The notes beneath the pieces were generated by a model. That model was not told the origin of the DNA, ran no database searches, and saw only the letters and a program-made list of their open reading frames with translations. Of a stretch of DNA of 64,000 nt, positions 1-7,905 are shown piece by piece. Each line of letters starts with the position of its first letter. Within the stretch, counting starts at the first letter, position 1. The stretch spans positions 124,001 to 188,000 of the forward strand of contig NZ_JAYWXI010000003.1 in NCBI RefSeq assembly GCF_036016955.1. Direction: 5' to 3'. The stretch comes from JAYWXI01 sp036016955 (GTDB lineage: Bacteria; Bacteroidota; Bacteroidia; Flavobacteriales; Weeksellaceae). The position numbers were made by a program, and so were the translations under genes.

Positions 1-92
1 ATTGATTTTAAATAATTGAAATTTTATAATAATTTTATTTTTATTGTTAAATAAATTTTTATTTTAAATTAAAATAACTAAAAAACAAACAA

Positions 93-935
93 ATGATGAG
101 AAACTGGTTTAGAAATTCGGATTTTAATCTTGACGACATTGTCTTTGAAGGACGAAACAAAAGGTATGGAGCGTATGCCATAAGGCGGGATTCGGAGAAT
201 ATCATGGCTAAATCCATGTTTTTTGGGGTGGCTTTGTTTGTTTCCGCTGCGGCAATTCCCTTTGTTTACAATCAACTTAAAACCCCGACAAGTTTGGCAA
301 CTCCCGATTTATCGGGAAATCACGATCTCCATCAGATTGATTTGATTGATAAGGTTATTCTTCCGCCGCCTGCGACGGCTCCGCAAAAGCAAGAAAGCCG
401 GAAGGTTTTTAATTCTACGGTGCCCACTCCTACGAAAACCGTTAACAAGGTGGAGCAGCCTTCAGCTAAAACTTCCGATTACGACAAAGCGGTGGCCGGT
501 TTAGAAAATCAGGAAGGTGTCGAAAAGCCTTCTTCCAGCCACTCGCCTATCGTTACCCCAGGAATTTCGGATCTTCCCGTGGTTCCTACGGCCACTCCTC
601 CGGCTCCGGCTCCTGCAGACGACAATCTCTATACTAAGGTTGATGTGGAAGCCGCCTATAAGGGTGGGATTGATTTATTCCGAAATCGGGTGATGAATGG
701 TTTTGATGTTTCGGCATTCTCAGGTTCGGGAGAGGTTCTTAAAACCACGATTATTTTTGTGGTGGAAAAAGACGGGCGTATTTCCTCCGTAAAAGCCGAA
801 GGTCCGGACGAGGCATTTAATCGAGAAGCCGAACGTACAATCCGAAAAATTAAAGGAACGTGGACTCCTGCAAAAATCGACGGTCAAAGCGTGAGAAGCT
901 ATTTTAGGTTTCCTATTTCAATGAAATTTGAATAA
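93..935 (+). CDS. tonB: energy transducer TonB
   Basis: TonB-family protein of 280 residues that would link the inner-membrane ExbB/ExbD motor to outer-membrane TonB-dependent receptors. The N-terminus carries the Bacteroidota hallmark FEGRNKRYGAYAIR, followed by a single transmembrane helix at about residues 40-60. A long proline/alanine/threonine-rich periplasmic spacer runs from about 90 to 180. The C-terminal TonB fold (about 185-280) contains the typical VVEKDGRISSVKAEG segment. Two ATGs are adjacent at the start, so the first residue is uncertain by one. No exbB or exbD is visible because the window begins just upstream. A strong hairpin terminator follows the stop, so this is the last or only gene of its transcript. 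Family assignment is firm; which receptor it serves cannot be told. Confidence 0.93.
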   Translation: MMRNWFRNSDFNLDDIVFEGRNKRYGAYAIRRDSENIMAKSMFFGVALFVSAAAIPFVYNQLKTPTSLATPDLSGNHDLHQIDLIDKVILPPPATAPQKQESRKVFNSTVPTPTKTVNKVEQPSAKTSDYDKAVAGLENQEGVEKPSSSHSPIVTPGISDLPVVPTATPPAPAPADDNLYTKVDVEAAYKGGIDLFRNRVMNGFDVSAFSGSGEVLKTTIIFVVEKDGRISSVKAEGPDEAFNREAERTIRKIKGTWTPAKIDGQSVRSYFRFPISMKFE

Positions 936-946
936 AAACAAAAAAC

Positions 947-985
947 AGAGCCTTGTCAAGCATGACAGGGCTCTTTAAATTTTTA
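947..985 (+). terminator. intrinsic terminator after tonB
   Basis: A 12-bp stem (AGAGCCTTGTCA paired with TGACAGGGCTCT, one G-U pair) with a 4-nt loop, followed by an AT-rich tract ending in five T residues. It lies 12 bases past the tonB stop. It sits between convergent genes and may also serve the methyltransferase on the other strand. Confidence 0.8.
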
Positions 986-1010
986 GAATTAATTCAATAA
1001 AAGAAAGCGT

Positions 1011-1697
1011 TTATCGGTAAAGGCTTACTAAATATTGGTGGTTTTGATCTTCGACTAAATGTTTGATTTTCCATCCTTTGGCGGATGAAATCGCTTGCAT
1101 TGTTGCTTTATCCAGATAAAGCCATTGAAACCAATCGGTAAATAATGATCCATACTGGTAACGATAGCTAACCTCACCATAGTAATAATCTTCGGGTTTT
1201 TCCTGTTCCTGAAACATGTAGGAAATATCGCAAGAGTCAAAAACCAGTTCGCCTTCCGGAGATAATAGTTTTTGGGCGTGATCCAAAAACGAAGCAAAAC
1301 CATCCAAATCGGAGCAAAGACCGATGCCGTTCATTAAAAGGAGTAAGGTGTCGAACGTTTCGCCAGAAAAGTTAAAAATATCATTGCAAATCACTCTCTT
1401 TACCCCTCTGTTTTTCATTACTTCACACGCTGAAGGGGATAATTCCAGAGCGGAAACTTCTTTGTTCTCCTTTTGCAGTTCCAGCGCGTGAGAGCCTGCA
1501 CCTGCTCCAATGTCCAATATTTTTCCTTGGCAAAACCTCAGTGCCTTTTTTTCCAAAAGAGGCATTTGGTTCCGCTGACGAAAATAGAGAGATACTGGCA
1601 TTTCGACCTTGGGGCCGAATGTATCATGAACAAAAAGTGGCGTACGGGATTGATCGAACCAATAATCGTAAATTGCTTTTCCCGGAAGATCTATCAT
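1011..1697 (-). CDS. class I SAM-dependent methyltransferase
   Basis: A 228-residue protein with a Rossmann-type methyltransferase core. Motif I reads KILDIGAGAGSHALEL at about residues 59-74, and the acidic end of strand beta-2 is in the segment SALELSPSACEVM. The substrate is not evident from the sequence. It resembles stand-alone small-molecule methyltransferases (Methyltransf_25/11 type) rather than rRNA or tRNA enzymes. It is separated from the upstream TPR gene by a hairpin terminator at 1758-1793 and is probably transcribed alone. Fold assignment is confident; function is unknown. Confidence 0.85.
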   Translation of the reverse strand: MIDLPGKAIYDYWFDQSRTPLFVHDTFGPKVEMPVSLYFRQRNQMPLLEKKALRFCQGKILDIGAGAGSHALELQKENKEVSALELSPSACEVMKNRGVKRVICNDIFNFSGETFDTLLLLMNGIGLCSDLDGFASFLDHAQKLLSPEGELVFDSCDISYMFQEQEKPEDYYYGEVSYRYQYGSLFTDWFQWLYLDKATMQAISSAKGWKIKHLVEDQNHQYLVSLYR

Positions 1698-1757
1698 GAA
1701 AGATTTTTTTCAAAGATACTGATTACCGCGGTTTTTTAGACTACGTAATATAAATTA

Positions 1758-1793
1758 AAATCCGGCTCATCTTTAAAAAAGATTGCCGGATTT
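1758..1793 (-). terminator. intrinsic terminator after the gyrA-TPR unit
   Basis: Inverted repeat AAATCCGGC / GCCGGATTT, with an additional inner pairing of ATCTTT and AAAGAT. It is followed in the minus direction by an A/T-rich tract. It lies just past the TPR gene stop at 1815. Confidence 0.7.
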
Positions 1794-1814
1794 AATACAC
1801 TTTTCAGAGTAAGG

Positions 1815-3197
1815 TTATTTTTTCATAGCAGCCTCTTTCTCTCTGAATTCTTTAGCTTTGGCTTCGTTGTTTGTTGATTGATACAAGCTTTTTAGCAAAG
1901 AAACCGCATCAACGTTTTTAGGGTCGGCTTCGTACCATTTTTCTGCATAAGGCAATGCTTTTGCAAACCGAGCTCGTCTGGCTTCGATGATTTTATTGGC
2001 TTCGTCGGCCTTTCCTGCCTTTCGGAGTTCGTTGTATTTGTCGATATGCTTTTGGTCGTTGTCCAAATCCATGGCCATGTAAGTCAGGTTTTGGTAAGCT
2101 AAAGCATATTTAGGGTCTATTTCCAACGCTTTTTTGAAATAACCTTCGGCTTCGCTGTATTTGGAAGGATCTTTACTTGCCAATACCCCAAGGTTGTACC
2201 AGCTGTCTCGGTCGTTAGGATTTTTGGCAACTTGTTCTTTCAAGCTGGCCACAAACTCTTCGGTTTTTCCGGACTTGTAGTAAGCCAGCCCTCGAAGTTC
2301 GGACAAGCGGGTGCTTGCAGGGAATTTCTCAAGCCCTTTATTGGCCAACGCAATGGCTTCGGTGTATTTTTCCGATTCCATCATAAGTCCTACGTTGGTT
2401 TCGTAAATTTCCAACTCTACACTCTTGGAGGTTTCGGTTTTAAAGTCGGTGTAATCGCCGGTAGCCCCTGCTTTTTTCATGAGATCCCAAGCGCTTTTTT
2501 CCAACTCTTCCATCTGCCCTGTTTTTTTGTTTTTAGCCAAATATTTGGTTTCCACTCCGGTATACCCCGAGTCGATTAATTCGTTGTAGGTTTCGATGGC
2601 TTTGGCTTTGTCATTTCCTAGCGCGTAGGTAATGGCAGAGTAATAAAGGTATTGTTTGTTGTTCTGACCGGCAGCCTTCAGCAGGTTGTAAACCTCTCTG
2701 AATTTTGGTCCTGCTACGGCATAATTTTTCGCATTGTAGGCATCAACAGCCGCTTTATTTGCATTTTGAACCAAAGGGTTAACGGCTGAAATTACTTTTG
2801 GCGTAAGCGAAGGCGTGTAGCTTTCTTCTTTTAAACCGGAAATTCCCGAAGCATCTGCTGCCGCTTTTCCAACGAAATAAACTTTAGTCTTACCGTCCTT
2901 ACCCGTGTAGATTTTAGAACTTGCAAGATCGCTTATTTTGGAAAGAACAGAAGCGCCTTCCGATGTTTTTCCCGCCTTGATTAAGGCTAATCCTTTAGCG
3001 TAATAATACTGTTCCAAGAGCGCTGGTTCAAGCAAGTGAGTTTGTCCTCCAAAGGCCGATTCCGCGGCAGCCACTTGGGCCGTTGCCGTGGCGTGATCCC
3101 CAGACTCTACCGCTTTTACGGCTGAAGCTATTTCTTTTTTTTGGGCAAAAGCAAAAGTAACGGTTACCATTGCTAAGCTTAATACTAGTTTTCTCAT
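1815..3197 (-). CDS. secreted tetratricopeptide-repeat protein
   Basis: A 460-residue protein with a clear signal peptide (hydrophobic LVLSLAMVTVTFAFA, cleavage probably just before QKK). It is built mainly of TPR helices. Typical TPR signatures include DSWYNLGVLASKDPSKYSEA and YFKKALEIDPKYALAYQNL at about residues 330-370. It probably acts as a periplasmic or outer-membrane-facing scaffold; no catalytic motif is seen. It begins only 65 bases after the gyrA stop on the same strand and is likely cotranscribed with gyrA. From memory, this gyrA-TPR adjacency occurs in other Flavobacteriia. The binding partner cannot be inferred. Confidence 0.88.
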   Translation of the reverse strand: MRKLVLSLAMVTVTFAFAQKKEIASAVKAVESGDHATATAQVAAAESAFGGQTHLLEPALLEQYYYAKGLALIKAGKTSEGASVLSKISDLASSKIYTGKDGKTKVYFVGKAAADASGISGLKEESYTPSLTPKVISAVNPLVQNANKAAVDAYNAKNYAVAGPKFREVYNLLKAAGQNNKQYLYYSAITYALGNDKAKAIETYNELIDSGYTGVETKYLAKNKKTGQMEELEKSAWDLMKKAGATGDYTDFKTETSKSVELEIYETNVGLMMESEKYTEAIALANKGLEKFPASTRLSELRGLAYYKSGKTEEFVASLKEQVAKNPNDRDSWYNLGVLASKDPSKYSEAEGYFKKALEIDPKYALAYQNLTYMAMDLDNDQKHIDKYNELRKAGKADEANKIIEARRARFAKALPYAEKWYEADPKNVDAVSLLKSLYQSTNNEAKAKEFREKEAAMKK

Positions 3198-3262
3198 TTT
3201 TATACGTTTTTATTATAAATTGAGGTTAAAATTACTTTTATTTTCAGAGGAGGTTTACGGCA

Positions 3263-5890
3263 TTACAAGTCTTCGCCGTTTTCCTCCGCTTCCTCCTCCT
3301 CTATTTTTCGGAGTTCGTCCTCATCTCCGGTGTTGGTGTAGGCATTGTCTCCGGTTTGCGGAGTGGATACCGTCTCGGGAAGGTCACTATTGACGTGTCC
3401 CTCTGGGTGTTCGGTTTCCTCCTCGTCACCTTCCACTTCTTTATCCATTTCCACCTTGGCGATGGCGGCGATTTCGTCATTGTTTTTAAGGTTGATGAGC
3501 CTTACCCCTTGGGTGTTTCTACCCATAATCCGAAGTTCGTCTACGCCCATGCGAATCGCTACGCCCGATTTGTTGATGATCATCAGACCGTCTCCATCGG
3601 TTACATTTTGAATGGCAATCAAGTTCCCTGTCTTTTCTGTGATGTTCAGGGTGATAACTCCTTTACCGCCGCGGTTGGTTTCCCTGTAATCCTCCACCGC
3701 CGAACGTTTGCCGTAGCCTTTTTCGGAAACAACCAAAACACTTTCGTTCTGTACATCATTCACAACAATCATACCAATTACTTCGTCTTGGTCTTCTAAG
3801 GCGATTCCGCGTACCCCAATTGAACCACGTCCGACGGCTCTTGCTTTTTCTTCCGGGAAGCGGATGCATTTACCGTTTTTGGTGGCAATCATAATTTGAG
3901 AATTTCCATCGGTAAGTCTTGCACCGAGAAGCTGGTCGTCCTCCCGAATTTCAATGGCATTGATACCGTTGGTTCTCGGACGGGAGTAGGCTTCCAAAGA
4001 CGTTTTCTTCACGGTTCCGTTCTTGGTGATCATTACCACATACATCTGATTAATGTATTCTTCGTCCTTCAAATCGTTGGTACGGATATAGGCTTTGACC
4101 TTGTCATCCGCTTCGATATTGATGAGATTCTGAATGGCTCGTCCCTTCGCTGTACGCGATCCTTCGGGAATTTCGAAAACCCTTAACCAATAGCATTTTC
4201 CTTTTTCCGTAAAGAAAAGCATATATTGGTGGTTGGTTGCCGAGACAATATATTCCAAGAAATCCTCGTCCCTTGTGGTAGCGGCTTTGTTTCCTACGCC
4301 GCCGCGGCTTTGGATGCGGTATTCGGAAAGTAACGTCCGCTTGATGTAGCCCGCATGAGAAATGGTAACCACCACCGTCTCGTTGGGAATAAAATCTTCG
4401 ATGGACATGTTACCTCCGGCATAATCAATCTCAGTTCGTCTTTCGTCGCCGTATTTCTCTTTGATCTCCAGCATTTCGTTCTTAATGATCTCGTATCTAC
4501 GGCTTTCATTGGCAAGAATATCTTCCAGATCTTTTATCAAGGCCATGATTTCTTCGTATTCGGCACGGATTTTATCGAGTTCCATTCCCGTAAGCCTTGC
4601 CAATCGGAGATCCAAAATGGCTTGCGCCTGAATATCGGAAAGCTCAAAAGCCTCTATTAGGCCTTCTTTGGCGTGTTGGGGTGTCGTGCTGTTCCGTATG
4701 ATGGAAATGGCTTTGTCTAAGGTGTCCTGAGTGGCGATGACCTTCATGAAACCCTCCAAAATATGAGCTCTTTCTTGCGCTTTTTTCAGTTCGTATTCCG
4801 TTCTTCGGATGACCACCTCGTGGCGGTGCTCTACGAAATGTTGAATGATGTCTTTAAGGTTAAGCTGCTGCGGACGCCCCTGCACCAATGCAATATTATT
4901 GACGCTAAAGGACGTCTGAAGTGCGGTGTATTTGTAAAGCAGATTAAGCACAACGTTCGGTATGGCATCGTTTTTCAGTTCGTAAACGATTCGCATTCCC
5001 CGTCGATCCGATTCGTCCCTGATCTCGTGAATCCCCTGGATTTTATCTTCCTTAATCAATTCCGAGGTGCGCACAATCATTTCGGCTTTATTAACCTGAT
5101 ACGGAATTTCCGTCACGACGATGGCGTTTCGGTTGCCTATTTCTTCAAAATTGACTTTTGCCCGAATCACGATGCGGCCTCTTCCCGTATGGAAAGCATC
5201 CCTCACGCCTTCATAACCGTAGATGATGCCGCCCGTAGGAAAATCAGGGGCCACGATATGCTGCATGAGTTCATCAATGGTAATCTCCCGATTATCGATG
5301 TAGGCGCAAATCCCATCCACGGCTTCCGAAAGATTGTGCGGTGCCATGTTGGTAGCCATCCCTACCGCAATACCAGAGGTCCCGTTAACCAAAAGGTTCG
5401 GAATTCGTGTCGGGAGCACTTTGGGCTCCTGAAGACTGTCGTCAAAGTTGTTTTGAAAATCTACGGTGTCTTTATCCAAATCGGCCAAAATTTCATCCGA
5501 AATTTTCTTTAGCCGGGCTTCGGTATAACGCATTGCCGCTGGCGGATCCCCATCCATGGAACCAAAGTTCCCCTGGCCGTCCACCTGAGTGTAGCGCAAA
5601 CTCCAAGGCTGCGCCATACGTACCATCGCAGCATAAACGGAATAATCCCCATGAGGGTGATACTTACCGAGGACATCCCCTACAATCCTTGCGGATTTCA
5701 GGTACTTTCGGTTAGAGAAAACCCCCAAGCCGTACATCCCGTAAAGCACCCGTCGGTGAACCGGTTTAAGCCCGTCCCTTACATCCGGAAGGGCCCTGGA
5801 TACAATTACGGACATCGAATAGTCGATGTAGGAGGATTTCATCTCATCCACAATGTTAATCGGTATTAACCTTTCTCCTTCTTTATTCAT
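3263..5890 (-). CDS. gyrA: DNA gyrase subunit A
   Basis: The DNA-cleaving subunit of gyrase, 875 residues. The winged-helix/tower region contains the catalytic tyrosine at Y122 (AAMRYTEARL), with numbering identical to E. coli. The C-terminal beta-pinwheel includes a GyrA-box variant, QSRGGVG, instead of QRRGGKG; this form is usual in Bacteroidota. The protein ends in a long acidic Glu/Asp-rich tail (about 815-875). The quinolone-resistance-determining region reads HPHGDYSVYAAM, so position 83 is Tyr (codon TAT at 5642-5644) and position 87 is Ala (codon GCT at 5630-5632). Related wild-type enzymes have Ser/Thr and Asp there. A perfect 7-bp inverted repeat lies in the leader at 5913-5932. Confidence 0.98.
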   Translation of the reverse strand: MNKEGERLIPINIVDEMKSSYIDYSMSVIVSRALPDVRDGLKPVHRRVLYGMYGLGVFSNRKYLKSARIVGDVLGKYHPHGDYSVYAAMVRMAQPWSLRYTQVDGQGNFGSMDGDPPAAMRYTEARLKKISDEILADLDKDTVDFQNNFDDSLQEPKVLPTRIPNLLVNGTSGIAVGMATNMAPHNLSEAVDGICAYIDNREITIDELMQHIVAPDFPTGGIIYGYEGVRDAFHTGRGRIVIRAKVNFEEIGNRNAIVVTEIPYQVNKAEMIVRTSELIKEDKIQGIHEIRDESDRRGMRIVYELKNDAIPNVVLNLLYKYTALQTSFSVNNIALVQGRPQQLNLKDIIQHFVEHRHEVVIRRTEYELKKAQERAHILEGFMKVIATQDTLDKAISIIRNSTTPQHAKEGLIEAFELSDIQAQAILDLRLARLTGMELDKIRAEYEEIMALIKDLEDILANESRRYEIIKNEMLEIKEKYGDERRTEIDYAGGNMSIEDFIPNETVVVTISHAGYIKRTLLSEYRIQSRGGVGNKAATTRDEDFLEYIVSATNHQYMLFFTEKGKCYWLRVFEIPEGSRTAKGRAIQNLINIEADDKVKAYIRTNDLKDEEYINQMYVVMITKNGTVKKTSLEAYSRPRTNGINAIEIREDDQLLGARLTDGNSQIMIATKNGKCIRFPEEKARAVGRGSIGVRGIALEDQDEVIGMIVVNDVQNESVLVVSEKGYGKRSAVEDYRETNRGGKGVITLNITEKTGNLIAIQNVTDGDGLMIINKSGVAIRMGVDELRIMGRNTQGVRLINLKNNDEIAAIAKVEMDKEVEGDEEETEHPEGHVNSDLPETVSTPQTGDNAYTNTGDEDELRKIEEEEAEENGEDL

Positions 5891-5912
5891 ATTATAGTAA
5901 TAAAATGATTTT

Positions 5913-5932
5913 CAAAGCTATAAGAAGCTTTG
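5913..5932 (-). promoter_or_regulatory. inverted repeat / possible -7 element in the gyrA leader
   Basis: CAAAGCT and AGCTTTG form a 7-bp perfect inverted repeat with a 6-nt spacer, 22 bases upstream of the gyrA ATG. Read on the minus strand, the second arm includes TAGCTTTG, which fits the flavobacterial -7 consensus TAnnTTTG. No TTG lies at the usual spacing, so its role as a promoter, operator or leader hairpin is unresolved. Confidence 0.35.
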
Positions 5933-6036
5933 TTTCTTTTTTTGAAATTTACAAAAATAATAACGGGCTAATTTACGAAAAAATACCGATTTTTGCTCCG
6001 CTTTTTTCATAATCTGCACATAAACTTTTATTAAAA

Positions 6037-6354
6037 ATGGAGCGTATTCTTAGCCTGACCTTTCATGCCATGCCGGAAATTTTGTCCCGATGGGAAAATT
6101 ACGCCGAAACCGAACTGTTGGTTTTGGTGGATAATCTTATGGATGTGGATAAATACATTCTTTCGGAGGTTTATAGCGAGATGATTACCGAAGGAAAAAA
6201 CATGAATTTATTATTGGTTTTTGATAGTGAACAAATCAGAAACCAGTTCATCGAAAGTGAACTGGTTAATATCACGGAACGTATAGCCTCTGAATTTGGC
6301 GATCAGGTCATGGTTTTTGAAACCTTACTGAATCCGAAAAAAATACGTTTATAA
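6037..6354 (+). CDS. DUF4286 family protein
   Basis: A 105-residue cytosolic protein with no signal peptide or membrane segment. Its start (MERILSLTFHA) and the central segment MNLLLVFDSEQIRNQF resemble the DUF4286 family of Bacteroidota, whose function is unknown. It is transcribed divergently from gyrA with a 146-bp gap and ends 3 bases before the convergent acyl-CoA reductase stop. A regular alternation of strand- and helix-forming segments suggests a small ferredoxin-like fold, but that is inference. Confidence 0.75.
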   Translation: MERILSLTFHAMPEILSRWENYAETELLVLVDNLMDVDKYILSEVYSEMITEGKNMNLLLVFDSEQIRNQFIESELVNITERIASEFGDQVMVFETLLNPKKIRL

Positions 6355-6357
6355 GTC

Positions 6358-7392
6358 CTACAAGGCTTGAAGAAAAGCCATAGTGTCGATATTGTCGGCA
6401 TAAGTGTCAAGGGAGGGACTTTGAGCCTCGCCAAATTTTAGCGCCTTCAACTCCAACGAAGGATGGGCTACCACGCATTGGATTTCTTCTTGATGGTTAT
6501 CGAGAAAATCATGCACTTGGGAGAGATCGGAATAACGGGTGAAATGAAGAACCGAAAGCGGGCTGAAAAGTGCCGGATCTTCTTTCAGCATGACAAAATT
6601 GTTATCCCAAAATTTCTCTTGGTTTAGAAGGTAAACCGCTTTATTATAATCGTAATTGTTGGCGTAGGAGTGATGGTTGATGACCTCCCCGTAGCCGATA
6701 AAATTTTCGAAAATAGGATCCAAGGGATAGTCTTGCGGAATCCAAAGGCGGCTTACGTTTCGGCATCCCAGACCAAAATAACGGAAAACATCTTCGCCTA
6801 AACGCTGTAAATCTTCTGAGGTTTCTTTACCACTCAGAATTCCTACGGAAGTTCGGTTTTTCCGGATGATGTTTTTGTATTTTTTAAAGTAATAGTCCAA
6901 ATATTTCGCAGTGTTGTTGCTTCCTGTAGCAATCACCGCCTGCTGCCCTTCCAGCTTTTCTACTATTTCGTAGTGAAAATTGCTTTCTGAAAAACGCTGC
7001 CACAATGCCAGTAAAAGCGGTATCATCCGCTTGTCTTTGGACGAAAGTTTAATCAGAGGAATATGGCCGCTGAGCAAAACGCAGACAACATCGTGAAACC
7101 CGACCAAAGGGATGTTTCCTGCAAGAATGAGTCCTACCTTTTTCGGCGTCTTTGCGGGAGTATAGGCTTCCAGCCAGCGGGTAATATTGGAAAGGGTGAG
7201 CTGCCTGGCCCACTGCAAAAGAGCAAACTTTTGGTTATCGTAAGTAAACCAAGAGTTTTCAATCTCGGATTGGTGTATGGCTTCGGCCAAAAGACGGAAA
7301 TCTTCTCGATCATAGGGAGGGTTGGTTTCAAAAAAACATTGGATAAATTCTCCCAGGGCGACTAATCCTCCAATTTTTTTTTCCGTATTCAT
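6358..7392 (-). CDS. acyl-CoA reductase (LuxC-like)
   Basis: An NAD(P)H-dependent acyl-CoA reductase of the LuxC/aldehyde dehydrogenase superfamily, about 344 residues. It contains GLILAGNIPLVGFHDVV near residue 90 and the cysteine motif FGLGCRNVSRLW near residue 215; the cysteine would form the acyl-thioester. The reading frame extends to an ATG at 7434. I favour the ATG at 7392 (MNTEKKIGG) because the longer form would bury the ferredoxin promoter and start only 21 bases from the ferredoxin gene. It is divergent from the ferredoxin gene. In many flavobacteria these two genes are neighbours and precede serC/serA (recalled, not seen here). The physiological acyl substrate is unknown. Confidence 0.85.
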   Translation of the reverse strand: MNTEKKIGGLVALGEFIQCFFETNPPYDREDFRLLAEAIHQSEIENSWFTYDNQKFALLQWARQLTLSNITRWLEAYTPAKTPKKVGLILAGNIPLVGFHDVVCVLLSGHIPLIKLSSKDKRMIPLLLALWQRFSESNFHYEIVEKLEGQQAVIATGSNNTAKYLDYYFKKYKNIIRKNRTSVGILSGKETSEDLQRLGEDVFRYFGLGCRNVSRLWIPQDYPLDPIFENFIGYGEVINHHSYANNYDYNKAVYLLNQEKFWDNNFVMLKEDPALFSPLSVLHFTRYSDLSQVHDFLDNHQEEIQCVVAHPSLELKALKFGEAQSPSLDTYADNIDTMAFLQAL

Positions 7393-7421
7393 AGGCTGCG
7401 TAGAAATTGGTATATTTTTAG

Positions 7422-7429
7422 TAATTTTG
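7422..7429 (+). promoter_or_regulatory. -7 promoter element for the ferredoxin gene
   Basis: TAATTTTG matches the flavobacterial -7 consensus TAnnTTTG, 26 bases upstream of the ferredoxin ATG. No TTG is found at the expected 17-23 base spacing. It lies inside the longer alternative reading frame of the acyl-CoA reductase, which supports the shorter start for that gene. Confidence 0.45.
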
Positions 7430-7455
7430 TGCAAATTTAAAAATAAAAATCAGCA

Positions 7456-7806
7456 ATGGCCATTAAAATAACAGACGAATGCATCAATTGCGGCGCTTGT
7501 GAACCGGAATGCCCCAATAATGCGATATACGAAGGAGCGGTGGACTGGAAGGCTTCGGACGGAACCAGCCTGAAAGGAATGGTAACACTCACTTCGGGGC
7601 TTACCCTTGATGCAGATGCTCCTCAAGAACCTGTAAGTGATGATTTCTACTTTATCGTTACCGATAAGTGTACGGAGTGTAAAGGGTTTCACGAAGAGCC
7701 TCAATGCGCGGCCGTTTGTCCTGTGGACTGCTGCGTTCCCGATGACGACCACGTGGAGTCCGAAGAGAAACTCTTGGAAAAGAAAGCCTTTCTCCATAAC
7801 GAATAA
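7456..7806 (+). CDS. 2[4Fe-4S] ferredoxin (Alvin-type)
   Basis: A low-potential electron carrier of 116 residues. The first cluster motif is CINCGACEPECPNNAI near the N-terminus. The second is CTECKGFHEEPQCAAVCP, in which eight residues separate the second and third cysteines; this insert is characteristic of the Allochromatium (Alvin/YfhL) ferredoxins. The two motifs are separated by about 60 residues, longer than in clostridial ferredoxins. It is divergent from the acyl-CoA reductase and convergent with hutU, with a strong terminator between. It may donate electrons to, or be coregulated with, the reductase; that link is inference. Confidence 0.9.
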   Translation: MAIKITDECINCGACEPECPNNAIYEGAVDWKASDGTSLKGMVTLTSGLTLDADAPQEPVSDDFYFIVTDKCTECKGFHEEPQCAAVCPVDCCVPDDDHVESEEKLLEKKAFLHNE

Positions 7807-7841
7807 TCCTGCGGTTTTTAGAAAAAAAATAAAAAAAGTTA

Positions 7842-7874
7842 AAAACCTCGGCATCATTTGATGCCGAGGTTTTG
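7842..7874. terminator. bidirectional intrinsic terminator between ferredoxin and hutU
   Basis: A near-perfect stem of about 14-15 bp (AAAACCTCGGCATCA / TGATGCCGAGGTTTT) flanked by A and T tracts, placed between convergent genes. It can work in both directions. Confidence 0.88.
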
Positions 7875-7905
7875 TTTTATGCCATCAGATTAAATTTTAT
7901 AACCC

